This document shows positions 1 through 7,663 of a DNA stretch of 59,597 bases, in pieces (position 1 is the stretch's first letter; every line of letters begins with the position of its first letter). Both the position numbers and the translations under genes were made by a program. Location of the stretch: assembly GCA_025354865.1 (NCBI GenBank), contig JANXMB010000001.1, forward strand, positions 1 to 59,597, read 5' to 3'. Source of the stretch: Acetobacteraceae bacterium. GTDB lineage: Bacteria > Pseudomonadota > Alphaproteobacteria > Acetobacterales > Acetobacteraceae. The notes under the pieces are model-generated. The model worked only from the letters and a program-made list of their open reading frames with translations, was not told the origin of the DNA and did not search any database.

Positions 1-33
1 AGTCTGCACCCGCTCGATATCGGATGGGGTCAT
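1..33 (-). CDS. Possible globin, N-terminal start only (runs off left edge)
   Basis: An ATG on the minus strand at 33 opens a frame that reads MTPSDIERVQT before the window ends. That opening resembles the first helix of bacterial single-domain globins (MTPxxIxLVQ). It lies 15 bases after the stop of the alpha/beta hydrolase on the same strand and would be the last visible gene of that run. Only eleven codons are visible, so the family call is a guess from a short match. Confidence 0.3.
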   Translation of the reverse strand, partial: MTPSDIERVQT

Positions 34-48
34 AGATTCGCACTCATA

Positions 49-1839
49 TCAGGGGTGGGACGCGGTGGCCGCTTCATACGCCGCCGCATCGTCTGCCAGC
101 AACAGGCCGTCTGCCACCAATGTTCGAACTACCCCGCGCACTGCGGTCGCATAGGCGCCGGGCGTGGGATAGAGCGCGGCCAACGTCGCGTCCGGATATG
201 CCAGGAACGTGCCGTCCCGATCGGCCAACTCTCCGGCGGGGTACGGTTCCTTATACAGGTTCCAGCCGGCGAACAGGCCGCGCGGGGCGGCGATATCGGG
301 TAGCCGGATTCCGGCCAGTTCGTTTCCATCCGCCCCGACTTGCGGGACCAACGCGCCGTAGTGCTGCGGTTGCGGCTGCGGCTTTGTCCAATCCGGCAGC
401 GGCACCACATCGTTGGCGGCGGCTGGCGGGGTCAGGCCGGGAACCGGCGGGAAGGCAACCGCCGCAGTGCGCACCAAAGTGCCATCGGCGATCGTGGGGA
501 CTCGGCTGGGCGGTGGTTCGCGGCCGGTGGTGACCCATGCGTCGAGCGCCACCAACAGCGCCCGCACCGCCGGCATCGGGTCGTGCCAGTTGCGCGGTGC
601 AACGCAGGGGCCGCAGTCGCGCGGCATGCCGGCCTTACCGCCGTGTTGGGTGCCCGCGATCAGATAGGCGCGCGCGTGGGCCGGCAGGGCCAGATCCCGC
701 GTCCCCATCGGGTCGGTGTGCAGCAGCGACGCACCCTTCTGCCAGTATTCGGTGGAGGTATTGGTCTCGATCAGCTTCGGGTCGGTCGCATGGCCCGGCA
801 GCAGCGCGCCGGATGCACCGGTCAGCGGATCGTCGGTGCTGGCTGCGGAAAACGGGAAGGCCACTTCGGGAAAATCGTGGTCCTCGTGTCGGGTGCGGGT
901 GCGGAACGGTTGGGCAAAGGGGATGTTGTGAAAGACGCGGCCGATGCCGGCGACATGGGACAGCACGCCGTCGAAGACCCGGCCGCCGTTTTCGTCCGCA
1001 TTGAAGCCTTGGGCGATGTGATCGCGCAGGTACCGCCCGGCCTGGGATATGCCGAACGCCAACGCATGCGTGAGTTGCCGGCCACCGATCGGGTGTTGCC
1101 GCAGATGGGCAACGATGTCGCGGGTGGCGGCGAAGCCGATGCCGTTCGGGCGCGGATCGGTCGCATCGTAGTGGATTTCGTAGATCGATCCGACGGTCGG
1201 CACCGTGCCCTCGGGCAGCAGGCGGATGCTGCGCCGATCGACGAAGGCACAGGCGACTTGGGTGCGTTCCCCGCTTTGGGTGCGCCGCACGGTGACGGTC
1301 GCTTCGCTGCTGGCGGCGGGGTAGGCGAGTTTGAACGTCTCGTGGCGGCCAAGACGGGTGCCGGAGACAAATTCCTCCCGAATGCGCCGGGTCAGATTTG
1401 GGATGATGGGCACGTCCAGCCCCAACCCGGTTGCTTTCGGCGCGCCGGGGTCCCAGCCGGTCCACAACATCGAAAATCCCAGGCGCAGCGGCAATGCGTT
1501 GCCCAGATCGGCCGGCTTTTCCCACCGGTTGCCTTGGATGCCGGCGCAGAGGTTGTGGATCATCATGATCCGGCCGCGATTGTTGACCTCGTATAGCAGG
1601 CGCCCGTTGCCCAAAGCGGGATCGACGGGCGCCAGCAGGACGAAGTCGGATTTGTATTCGACGAGGCCGGCGGCATTGCGCGGGGCCATGCTCAGCAGGG
1701 CGATACCCCGATTGGCCTTGTGCGCAGGGTCGAGCGTGCCGCTGGCGGTCCCTTCGATCCGTTCGTAGGCACCGCTGGCGCCGAAGCTGGCACCGCCGAC
1801 GAGGGGGGAGCGGGATGCGATTGCGAGATCGACGATCAT
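49..1839 (-). CDS. Alpha/beta hydrolase domain-containing protein (Abhydrolase_10-like)
   Basis: A 596-residue protein resembling the large 'alpha/beta hydrolase domain' family seen beside acyl-CoA catabolic genes. A nucleophile-elbow-like motif, FGISQAGRYL, places the likely catalytic serine at about residue 265. The N-terminal third is a family-specific beta-rich region. I see no signal peptide, so it is probably cytoplasmic. It starts 30 bases after the CoA-transferase subunit B stop and is probably co-transcribed with both CoA-transferase genes, suggesting ester or lactone hydrolysis feeding a CoA-dependent pathway. The substrate is not predictable. Confidence 0.8.
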   Translation of the reverse strand: MIVDLAIASRSPLVGGASFGASGAYERIEGTASGTLDPAHKANRGIALLSMAPRNAAGLVEYKSDFVLLAPVDPALGNGRLLYEVNNRGRIMMIHNLCAGIQGNRWEKPADLGNALPLRLGFSMLWTGWDPGAPKATGLGLDVPIIPNLTRRIREEFVSGTRLGRHETFKLAYPAASSEATVTVRRTQSGERTQVACAFVDRRSIRLLPEGTVPTVGSIYEIHYDATDPRPNGIGFAATRDIVAHLRQHPIGGRQLTHALAFGISQAGRYLRDHIAQGFNADENGGRVFDGVLSHVAGIGRVFHNIPFAQPFRTRTRHEDHDFPEVAFPFSAASTDDPLTGASGALLPGHATDPKLIETNTSTEYWQKGASLLHTDPMGTRDLALPAHARAYLIAGTQHGGKAGMPRDCGPCVAPRNWHDPMPAVRALLVALDAWVTTGREPPPSRVPTIADGTLVRTAAVAFPPVPGLTPPAAANDVVPLPDWTKPQPQPQHYGALVPQVGADGNELAGIRLPDIAAPRGLFAGWNLYKEPYPAGELADRDGTFLAYPDATLAALYPTPGAYATAVRGVVRTLVADGLLLADDAAAYEAATASHP

Positions 1840-1869
1840 GCTGTTCCTTGGGGGAAGGGGATGGCGGGG

Positions 1870-2517
1870 CTATCCGGCGGGCAGCAGCTTTGCCTCGGTC
1901 CGTTCCTGCAGGGCGTCGAAGGTCAGGCCGGGCACCATATCGCGCACGACGAAACCGGTTGGGGTGACGTCCAGCACGGCCAGATCGGTGTAGACCCGCT
2001 TCACCACGCCCTTTGCAGTCAGCGGGTAGGAACACACGCGGCGGATGCGGGATTCGCCGCGTCCTTTGGTATTGTGCTCCATCGCGACCCACAGGCGTTG
2101 CGCCCCGACAGCCAGATCCATGGCCCCGCCGACCTGCTTCACCGGTTCGTCCGCAGCCCGCGCCCAGTTGGCGATATCGCCGGTTTCCGACACCTCGAAC
2201 GCGCCGAGCACGCAAAGGTCGAGGTGACCGCCGCGGGCGATGGCGAAGCTGTCGGCGTGGTGGACGTAAGCGCCGCCGGTGCGCAGGGTGATGTGTTGCA
2301 CCCCGGCGTTCACCAGATAGGGATTTTCCGATCCCGGAGCAGGCGCGGGGCCGATGCCGATGACGCCATTTTCGGCGTGGAAAATGACCTCCCGTTCTGT
2401 CGGCACGAAGTCCGATACGGTGGTCGGGATGCCGATGCCGAGATTGACGAACCAGCCCTCGGGGATGTCCTGGGCGATGCGGGCGGCGATGCCGTTGCGG
2501 TCCAATGGTTTGAACAT
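1870..2517 (-). CDS. scoB: 3-oxoacid CoA-transferase subunit B
   Basis: Beta subunit of a family I CoA-transferase, which moves CoA from a donor acyl-CoA to a 3-oxo acid through a glutamyl-CoA intermediate. The motif HAENGVIGIGP carries the catalytic glutamate at about residue 49. At 215 residues it has the normal length. The frame is open further upstream, but the ATG at 2517 has an AGAGGA ribosome site seven bases away and gives the family N-terminus MFKPLDRNGI. Subunit A lies upstream on the same strand, separated by 180 bases that hold a MITE-like repeat. Confidence 0.9.
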   Translation of the reverse strand: MFKPLDRNGIAARIAQDIPEGWFVNLGIGIPTTVSDFVPTEREVIFHAENGVIGIGPAPAPGSENPYLVNAGVQHITLRTGGAYVHHADSFAIARGGHLDLCVLGAFEVSETGDIANWARAADEPVKQVGGAMDLAVGAQRLWVAMEHNTKGRGESRIRRVCSYPLTAKGVVKRVYTDLAVLDVTPTGFVVRDMVPGLTFDALQERTEAKLLPAG

Positions 2518-2570
2518 CGTAAAATTCCTCTGATGGCAGGGGCCGGGCGGAGCCGTTTTACGGTTGGCCG

Positions 2571-2676
2571 CTAGAGCGCGATGACCGAAGGTGGAATCAC
2601 CGAAGGTCTGAATCGCGCGAACAAACAATAGGATAGAGCGCGAGACGTGAGCGAGAGCGAACGCATCGTGCTCTAA
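2571..2676. repeat. MITE-like intergenic element with CTAGAGC ends
   Basis: The stretch begins CTAGAGCGCGATG and ends CATCGTGCTCTAA. Its termini form inverted repeats: TAGAGC-G-CGATG against TAGAGC-A-CGATG, twelve bases with one mismatch. CTAG on the left and CTAA on the right could be a decayed 4-bp target duplication. Inside, GCGCGAT at 2576-2582 pairs with ATCGCGC at 2612-2618. No coding sequence is seen. The ends resemble those of the element at 58600-58710. It separates the scoA and scoB cistrons. Confidence 0.6.
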
Positions 2677-2699
2677 GCGCGCGGCCCGATACGCGCGCT
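2676..2699 (-). terminator. Stem-loop overlapping the scoA stop codon
   Basis: AGCGCGCG (2676-2683) pairs perfectly with CGCGCGCT (2692-2699) around an 8-base loop. The structure overlaps the scoA TAG stop. There is no T tract, so it may act as an mRNA-stabilising or attenuating hairpin between scoA and scoB rather than as an intrinsic terminator. Confidence 0.4.
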
Positions 2700-3354
2700 A
2701 AACCGGCACATGCAACACGCGCTGCACGAAGACCCCGGCGGTGTGCACGTGTTCGGGCGGAATATCGCCCAGCTTCACGACATGGGCGGTTTGTACGATG
2801 GCCAGTTTTGCGGCCATGGCCATGATCGGGTTGAAATTGCGGGCGGAGTCGCGATGGGTCAGGTTGCCCCAGCGATCGGCTTGCCAGGCGTCGATCAGCG
2901 CCACGTCGCCGACGATGGGGTATTCCAACAAGCAGAGGCGCCCACCGATGACGCGGGTTTCCCGTCCCTCGGCGAGCAGGGTGTCGGCGGCGGTGGGGGT
3001 GTAGAAGCCCTGCACCCCGGCGCCGCCGGCGCGAATGCGTTCGGCCAGGGTGCCTTGCGGCACGATCTCCAGCTCCAGCTTGCCAGCGGTGAACAGCCGG
3101 GCGGCGACGCTCGCAGGGCGGACGAAGCTGCAAACCAGCTTGCGCACGCGCTCGGTCGCGAGCAGGTCGGCAATCGGGCCGTCGTCCCGCCCGCCGGCAT
3201 TGCACACCAGGGTCAGGTCTTTCGCCCCCTGCGCGATCAGTCCGGCCACCAGATGTTCGGGGGTGCCGGCGCCGAACCCGGCCAACAGCACGGTGGCGCC
3301 ATTTTCGATCCCCGCCAATGCCTCGGCTCGGGTAGACACAAATTTATCGATCAC
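2698..3354 (-). CDS. scoA: 3-oxoacid CoA-transferase subunit A
   Basis: Alpha subunit of the family I CoA-transferase, partner of the scoB product. The glycine-rich segment LLAGFGAGTPEHLV near residue 25 is the family's nucleotide-loop signature. The frame is open to 3432, but the N-terminus VIDKFVSTRAEAL from a GTG at 3354, preceded by AGGGGCGGG, matches family length best (218 residues); an ATG at 3375 is the alternative. It is the first gene of a minus-strand run scoA-scoB-hydrolase. The acceptor acid could be acetoacetate, 3-oxoadipate or another 3-oxo acid, and the sequence alone does not decide. Confidence 0.88.
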   Translation of the reverse strand: MIDKFVSTRAEALAGIENGATVLLAGFGAGTPEHLVAGLIAQGAKDLTLVCNAGGRDDGPIADLLATERVRKLVCSFVRPASVAARLFTAGKLELEIVPQGTLAERIRAGGAGVQGFYTPTAADTLLAEGRETRVIGGRLCLLEYPIVGDVALIDAWQADRWGNLTHRDSARNFNPIMAMAAKLAIVQTAHVVKLGDIPPEHVHTAGVFVQRVLHVPV

Positions 3355-3461
3355 GGCATTCCCGCCCCTTCGCATTTGCGACGACGATGGCGCCGGTTGC
3401 CGGTTGGCGCAACCCGGCATAGGGTCCGGCACCCCATTTCAACGCATGGAAAGGTTCAGGC

Positions 3462-4517
3462 ATGGCGCCCAACACCAAGCGCGTGTTCTACGTGAACGCC
3501 GTTTCAGCCCAGATTTACATCGATATTCTCGCCGATCGGCCGGACGTGCAGCTCGATAAGCTGGTGAACGAAAGTGCCGAGGCGGATGCCCAGCCGGTGT
3601 TGTCGCAAGCGCATGCGTATCAGATCGGGTCCTCGCGGCAGGAATTGGCGATGCAGTACCAGGGCTATGCCCCGCTGTTCCAGCGTTGCCCGAATCTGGT
3701 GGTGGTTTCGACCAACGGCGCCGGTTTCGATACGGTCTCGCTGGCGGATGCCACGGCTGCCGGGGTTGCGGTGGTCAATCAGGCCGGCGGCAATAAGGAG
3801 GGTGTGGCCGAGCACGTCATGGCCATGATGCTGGCTTTGTCGAAGAAGATCATGCTTTCGGACCACCAGATGCGGGCCGGCGGCACCTACAACCGGCGTG
3901 ACTTCATGGGCGACGACGTCCAAGGCCGCGCCATCGGCATCGTCGGGCTCGGCCATGTCGGCGGGCGGGTGGCGGAACTGTGCAAGGGCCTGTTCCGCAT
4001 GCGGGTCATGACGTACGATCCCTATATTTCTGCCGAGCAGGCCGCTGCCCAGGGGGTGGAGAAGATGGACTCGCTGCACGCCATGCTGACGCAGGCGGAT
4101 TACGTCTCGGTCAACTGCCCGCATACGGCGGAGACGAGGGGGATGATGGGCGCGGCGCAGTTTGCGGCGATGCAGCCGCATGCCTACTTCATCACCACCG
4201 CCCGAGGCGGCATCCACGACGAAGCCGCTCTGGCCGCCGCATTGACGGCCGGGCAGATCGCGGGTGCCGGGTTGGATGTGTGGGAAGACGAGCCGCCGCC
4301 GTCGGATCACCCGCTGCTGGCGTTCGACAATGTTCTGGTCAGCCCGCACACGGCGGGGATCACGCGGCAGTCGCGGCACAATATCGCGAAGATCGCAGCC
4401 GAGCAGATGTTGGAGATTCTGGACGGGCGGAAGCCGCCGCGCTTGTTGAACCCCGAGGTGTGGCCAGCCTACCGGGAGCGTTTTGCTCGGATTTTGGGCT
4501 TTTTGCCAGATGCGTAG
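3462..4517 (+). CDS. D-2-hydroxyacid dehydrogenase (NAD-dependent, SerA-like)
   Basis: A 351-residue member of the D-isomer 2-hydroxyacid dehydrogenase family, which interconverts a 2-oxo acid and its D-2-hydroxy acid with NAD(P). The Rossmann motif GLGHVG is at 162-167. The catalytic triad is visible as Arg248 (TTARGG), Glu277 (EDEPPP) and His296 (SPHTAG). There is no C-terminal ACT domain, so it is not a full-length phosphoglycerate dehydrogenase. It stands alone, divergent from scoA and convergent with the tad genes. The substrate is unknown. Confidence 0.88.
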   Translation: MAPNTKRVFYVNAVSAQIYIDILADRPDVQLDKLVNESAEADAQPVLSQAHAYQIGSSRQELAMQYQGYAPLFQRCPNLVVVSTNGAGFDTVSLADATAAGVAVVNQAGGNKEGVAEHVMAMMLALSKKIMLSDHQMRAGGTYNRRDFMGDDVQGRAIGIVGLGHVGGRVAELCKGLFRMRVMTYDPYISAEQAAAQGVEKMDSLHAMLTQADYVSVNCPHTAETRGMMGAAQFAAMQPHAYFITTARGGIHDEAALAAALTAGQIAGAGLDVWEDEPPPSDHPLLAFDNVLVSPHTAGITRQSRHNIAKIAAEQMLEILDGRKPPRLLNPEVWPAYRERFARILGFLPDA

Positions 4518-4540
4518 CGCCGGTAGCGAGATCGGCACTG

Positions 4541-4568
4541 GCGGTTCGAGGTGTTCGGCTCGAACCGC
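4541..4568. terminator. Bidirectional terminator-like stem-loop between convergent genes
   Basis: GCGGTTCGAG (4541-4550) pairs perfectly with CTCGAACCGC (4559-4568) over an 8-base loop. It sits in the 65-base gap between the dehydrogenase stop and the tadG-like stop, where a shared terminator is expected. No T tract follows on either strand. Confidence 0.5.
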
Positions 4569-4582
4569 CCGCGATTGGGGGC

Positions 4583-5980
4583 TTAGGGCGAAGCCAACCG
4601 CAGCGTTGACCCGATCATTTGGCAGACCTTGGCGGCTTGGGTGACGAAGCCGCCGACTGTTACTCCGTTGGATACGGTATCGGTGTAGCTGTAGGGCTGC
4701 ATCGTTAGACCGCCGTTCTTGGTCCAGGTACCGATTTCGGTCGCGGCAGCAGTCGGTGAGGTGCCGTTGTTGTTGGTGGCGTAATAGATGGTGGAGATCG
4801 TGATGCCCGATCGGCCGCTGGCGACTGCGGTGCCGGCGGTGTTGGCCTGGCCCTCAGCCATGTCTTTCAGCAGCGTGTCGGTGCAAGTTGTGGTGCCGGT
4901 CGTGCCGTTGCAGATACCGGTCCCCGATCCGCCGGTCCAGGCGCCACCGACCTGGGTGACGCCGGTGCCCATCGCCAGACTGTAGTTTGTGGGGACAATG
5001 TGCTGCGCTGGGTTGGTGGTCGGATCGTAGATCGGCAGTTCGTTGGTTAGGATGACGATGTTGTTGCTGGTATTGGCATAGGCTGCACCGCTAAACTGCG
5101 CGATCGCCGAGTAGATGCCGGCGGCGACGTTGGAGCCATGGCAGGACTGGGCCGACTTGCTCTGCCGGCAGTATTGGAAATTGACGCTGCCCACATTGTT
5201 GATATTGTTGGCGATCGTTGTCTTGACCGACGTGCTAGAAACGGCGGTGAGGGCTTGCAGGACATAGGGTTGCTCGACGAAGCCGGTGATGCCGAATTGC
5301 GATGCCGCGTTTCCGGATGCAGCGACGCAATTCAGGATGGCCGCATCGGCCGCTTGTTGCTGCGCCCACCAGTTGGCCTGCGCCGAACCGGGTACGCCAA
5401 GGCCCTGGTTGATGTTCGGCCCGCCCAAATCGTTCAGGACGATGACATTGAACGTCTTAGGCGACCCGAGGGTGGCGACGGCTTTTTTCGTCACGGTTAA
5501 GGTCGATTGCCCGCCGAGCGAGCCGGCCAGGATGGTGGTGATGGTTGCATTACCGATAACCTGGACCGCGTTCGGCGATGTCGCTCCGGCTGCAAGGCCG
5601 GTGAATGTTGAGGCTGCGGAGTCCCATGTGCCCAAAGTCACGGTGGTCGCGTTGGTGACGTTGGGAAGACTGGCCGTATTGGCGACGGAAATGGTCGATG
5701 CGATGGCGGTGATGGTCGATGTCCCGGCGGTCGCACCTTGGCTGTAGTAGTTGCCCAACTGGGACCCGGCGGCGAGCGCGGCGGCTTGGGTCGCGAAGTT
5801 GATCTGCGCTGCCTGAGAATAGGCGCGCACGGCATCGACGGCCAACAAACCCATGGCGATCATCGCCGGGAAGGCGAAGGCGATGAACAAGGTCATGCCC
5901 GCCCGCCGATCGTTCCGAAAGCTGCGCCGGGTGCGGCCGCGCTGTTCGGAAATGGACGGGGCCTGGCAAAGACGGGTCAT
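4583..5980 (-). CDS. TadG-like pilus-associated protein with degenerate vWA-type domain
   Basis: The 465-residue protein starts at an ATG at 5980 with AGGGAA upstream; the longer frame to 6463 is ignored because it overlaps the preceding gene. After a short basic leader there is a hydrophobic segment (MTLFIAFAFPAMIAMGLLAV) typical of Tad-type pseudopilins, then a long Ser/Thr/Ala/Asn-rich extracytoplasmic part. A VIVLND ... VILTNELP pattern resembles a von Willebrand A fold, with the metal-site DxSxS replaced by NDLGG. Four cysteines around QYCRQSKSAQSCHG may form disulfides. Its ATG overlaps the preceding TadE-like stop by four bases. Confidence 0.72.
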   Translation of the reverse strand: MTRLCQAPSISEQRGRTRRSFRNDRRAGMTLFIAFAFPAMIAMGLLAVDAVRAYSQAAQINFATQAAALAAGSQLGNYYSQGATAGTSTITAIASTISVANTASLPNVTNATTVTLGTWDSAASTFTGLAAGATSPNAVQVIGNATITTILAGSLGGQSTLTVTKKAVATLGSPKTFNVIVLNDLGGPNINQGLGVPGSAQANWWAQQQAADAAILNCVAASGNAASQFGITGFVEQPYVLQALTAVSSTSVKTTIANNINNVGSVNFQYCRQSKSAQSCHGSNVAAGIYSAIAQFSGAAYANTSNNIVILTNELPIYDPTTNPAQHIVPTNYSLAMGTGVTQVGGAWTGGSGTGICNGTTGTTTCTDTLLKDMAEGQANTAGTAVASGRSGITISTIYYATNNNGTSPTAAATEIGTWTKNGGLTMQPYSYTDTVSNGVTVGGFVTQAAKVCQMIGSTLRLASP

Positions 5981-6540
5981 GGGCAAGTTCCCTGTTTCAC
6001 GGCAACAGATGAGGCGCTGAGGGTCTGGGACGTGAAGAAATTGAAAATATCGGCGAGTGCGGCTGAAGATGCATTCACAGAGATGGTAACACTGAATTTC
6101 GGGACCGAACAGTCCTCGACCGTCGAGACACTGAAATTCGCCCAACTCGGCAAGCCGGTGCAGGCGTAGTATTCGACCATCGCTGTCGTCAGGGCACCAT
6201 TGGCGACGGGTGGCGAGCCGCTGGAGCAGGCGATATTGGTCGATGTGCGGTTCGCTACAGAAATCGTGCCGTTGGCATTGCTTTTGGCCTGCCCGGTGGC
6301 GCCCATCATGGTCCCGTACTGGGATGAATTCTGCATGACCGACAATGTGTAGAACATCAGGTTTGTGGCGATGAAACCGAAGACGATCATCAGCATGGGC
6401 GTCATCGCCAGCGCGAATTCGACGGCGGCGACGCCGCGCCGGCATTGCGCGAGCAACGTCCAACCCGCCGGCCGGCGACGGGGTTCACGGCAGAAGCCGT
6501 CGAATTCCAGTGTGCTGGCGCCGATTTTCGCGCGCATGTT
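5977..6540 (-). CDS. TadE-like pseudopilin
   Basis: A TadE-family minor pseudopilin. A basic leader ending CRRGVAAVEFALA is followed by one transmembrane helix (roughly PMLMIVFGFIATNLMFYTL) and a Cys-containing periplasmic part. The RGVAAVEFAL boundary is the family hallmark, with the conserved Glu five residues into the hydrophobic stretch. I chose the ATG at 6540 (GGGGAAC upstream); a GTG at 6564 that overlaps tcuB is the alternative. It overlaps the TadG-like gene by ATGA. The rest of the tad locus (ATPase, secretin, flp) is not in this window, so these two genes are orphans here. Confidence 0.75.
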   Translation of the reverse strand, partial: NMRAKIGASTLEFDGFCREPRRRPAGWTLLAQCRRGVAAVEFALAMTPMLMIVFGFIATNLMFYTLSVMQNSSQYGTMMGATGQAKSNANGTISVANRTSTNIACSSGSPPVANGALTTAMVEYYACTGLPSWANFSVSTVEDCSVPKFSVTISVNASSAALADIFNFFTSQTLSASSVAVKQGTCP

Positions 6541-6553
6541 CCCCGTTTTCAGT

Positions 6554-7663
6554 TCACTCGCCACCCAGAGGCTTCATGTCCCGCTCAATCGCCCGCCGCA
6601 GTAGCGCGGCGGAGCGGTATACCCCGTGTACCATTTTCGAATATGGAAGTAGCATAAAGAGAGCGAGAATGAAACCCAAATGAATCGCCATGGCGATCCC
6701 CATCGCACCGGTCGCCCGCACTGCCAGCAGGAACAGCCCCGTAACGGCGGTCGCCGCCAGCAGCACCAGCATGGCAACATCGCCGCCGAGAAGTTTGCGT
6801 GCGACTGGCATTGGGTCCTCGACCAGTTTCATCGCAAACAATCCGACCGTCCCGATGGTGAGCAGCACACCGCCGACGGTGCCCAAAAGGACCGGCAGGC
6901 TGATGAATGCGTAAGGCGCGGCCCAGCCCAGGAAACTGTGATAAATAAAACCCACGGTTGTGGCGGCAAAGCACAGCATGAAGCCGCCGGCCATGGCATG
7001 GTGCAAATGCCGCCGCCGCTTGGAAAATGCCTCGGAGTTGTCGTTGCAGCCGTCGCCGCCGCCGCCCAGGTTCTTGAGCGTAACCGCATCCCAGGCCGCG
7101 ATGCCGATCGCGGCAATCGTGATGGACTGCTTCGCCCCGGCGTCCGCCCAGAAATTGCATGCGCCTTTCCATAGCGCGAACAGGGAGAAGCCGAAGGTGC
7201 CGATGCCAACAAGCTGCATCGCCCATAGCGGGACGACAGTATAGAACGCGTCTGCCACCATGGGCCGAGCGGCGAAGAACTGTCCGGGGGACGATATCGC
7301 CATGGCGATCAGCAGCATCAGCGCGATCGACAAAGCAACGACCACCGCCACCACAACGCCGTTGCGTTCGAAGGCTTTTGCCAGCGGCTGCGGCCACGCG
7401 TATGCGACGTAACTTTCCGCCCGCACCTCGGCCAAGGTCCGGGGCACGTTGATGCCCCATTCGTGCGGCGGCGCGTATTGGCAGGCATAATAGCAGCCGC
7501 GGCAACCGTGGCAGAGATTGGCCAGATAGCTCAGATCGCCGGCCGAGAAGTCGCGGCGCAGCTCGACAGCGGGGAAAACGGCGCAAAATCCCTCGCAATA
7601 CCGGCAGGCATTGCAGATTTCCATTTCCCGGCGGGCATTGAGAACGGCTTCAGTTTCTTGCAC
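6554..7663 (-). CDS. tcuB: TcuB-type iron-sulfur electron-transfer protein
   Basis: A 369-residue membrane protein resembling TcuB/CitB, which re-oxidises the flavin of tricarballylate dehydrogenase and passes electrons to the membrane. Two ferredoxin-type clusters are clear: Cys17, 20, 23 and 27, and Cys51, 54, 57 and 61. The C-terminal two thirds contain several hydrophobic helices and conserved histidines. It overlaps the tcuA stop by 14 bases, supporting coupled translation. No TcuC transporter or TcuR regulator is present, so the substrate may differ from tricarballylate. Confidence 0.87.
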   Translation of the reverse strand: MQETEAVLNARREMEICNACRYCEGFCAVFPAVELRRDFSAGDLSYLANLCHGCRGCYYACQYAPPHEWGINVPRTLAEVRAESYVAYAWPQPLAKAFERNGVVVAVVVALSIALMLLIAMAISSPGQFFAARPMVADAFYTVVPLWAMQLVGIGTFGFSLFALWKGACNFWADAGAKQSITIAAIGIAAWDAVTLKNLGGGGDGCNDNSEAFSKRRRHLHHAMAGGFMLCFAATTVGFIYHSFLGWAAPYAFISLPVLLGTVGGVLLTIGTVGLFAMKLVEDPMPVARKLLGGDVAMLVLLAATAVTGLFLLAVRATGAMGIAMAIHLGFILALFMLLPYSKMVHGVYRSAALLRRAIERDMKPLGGE

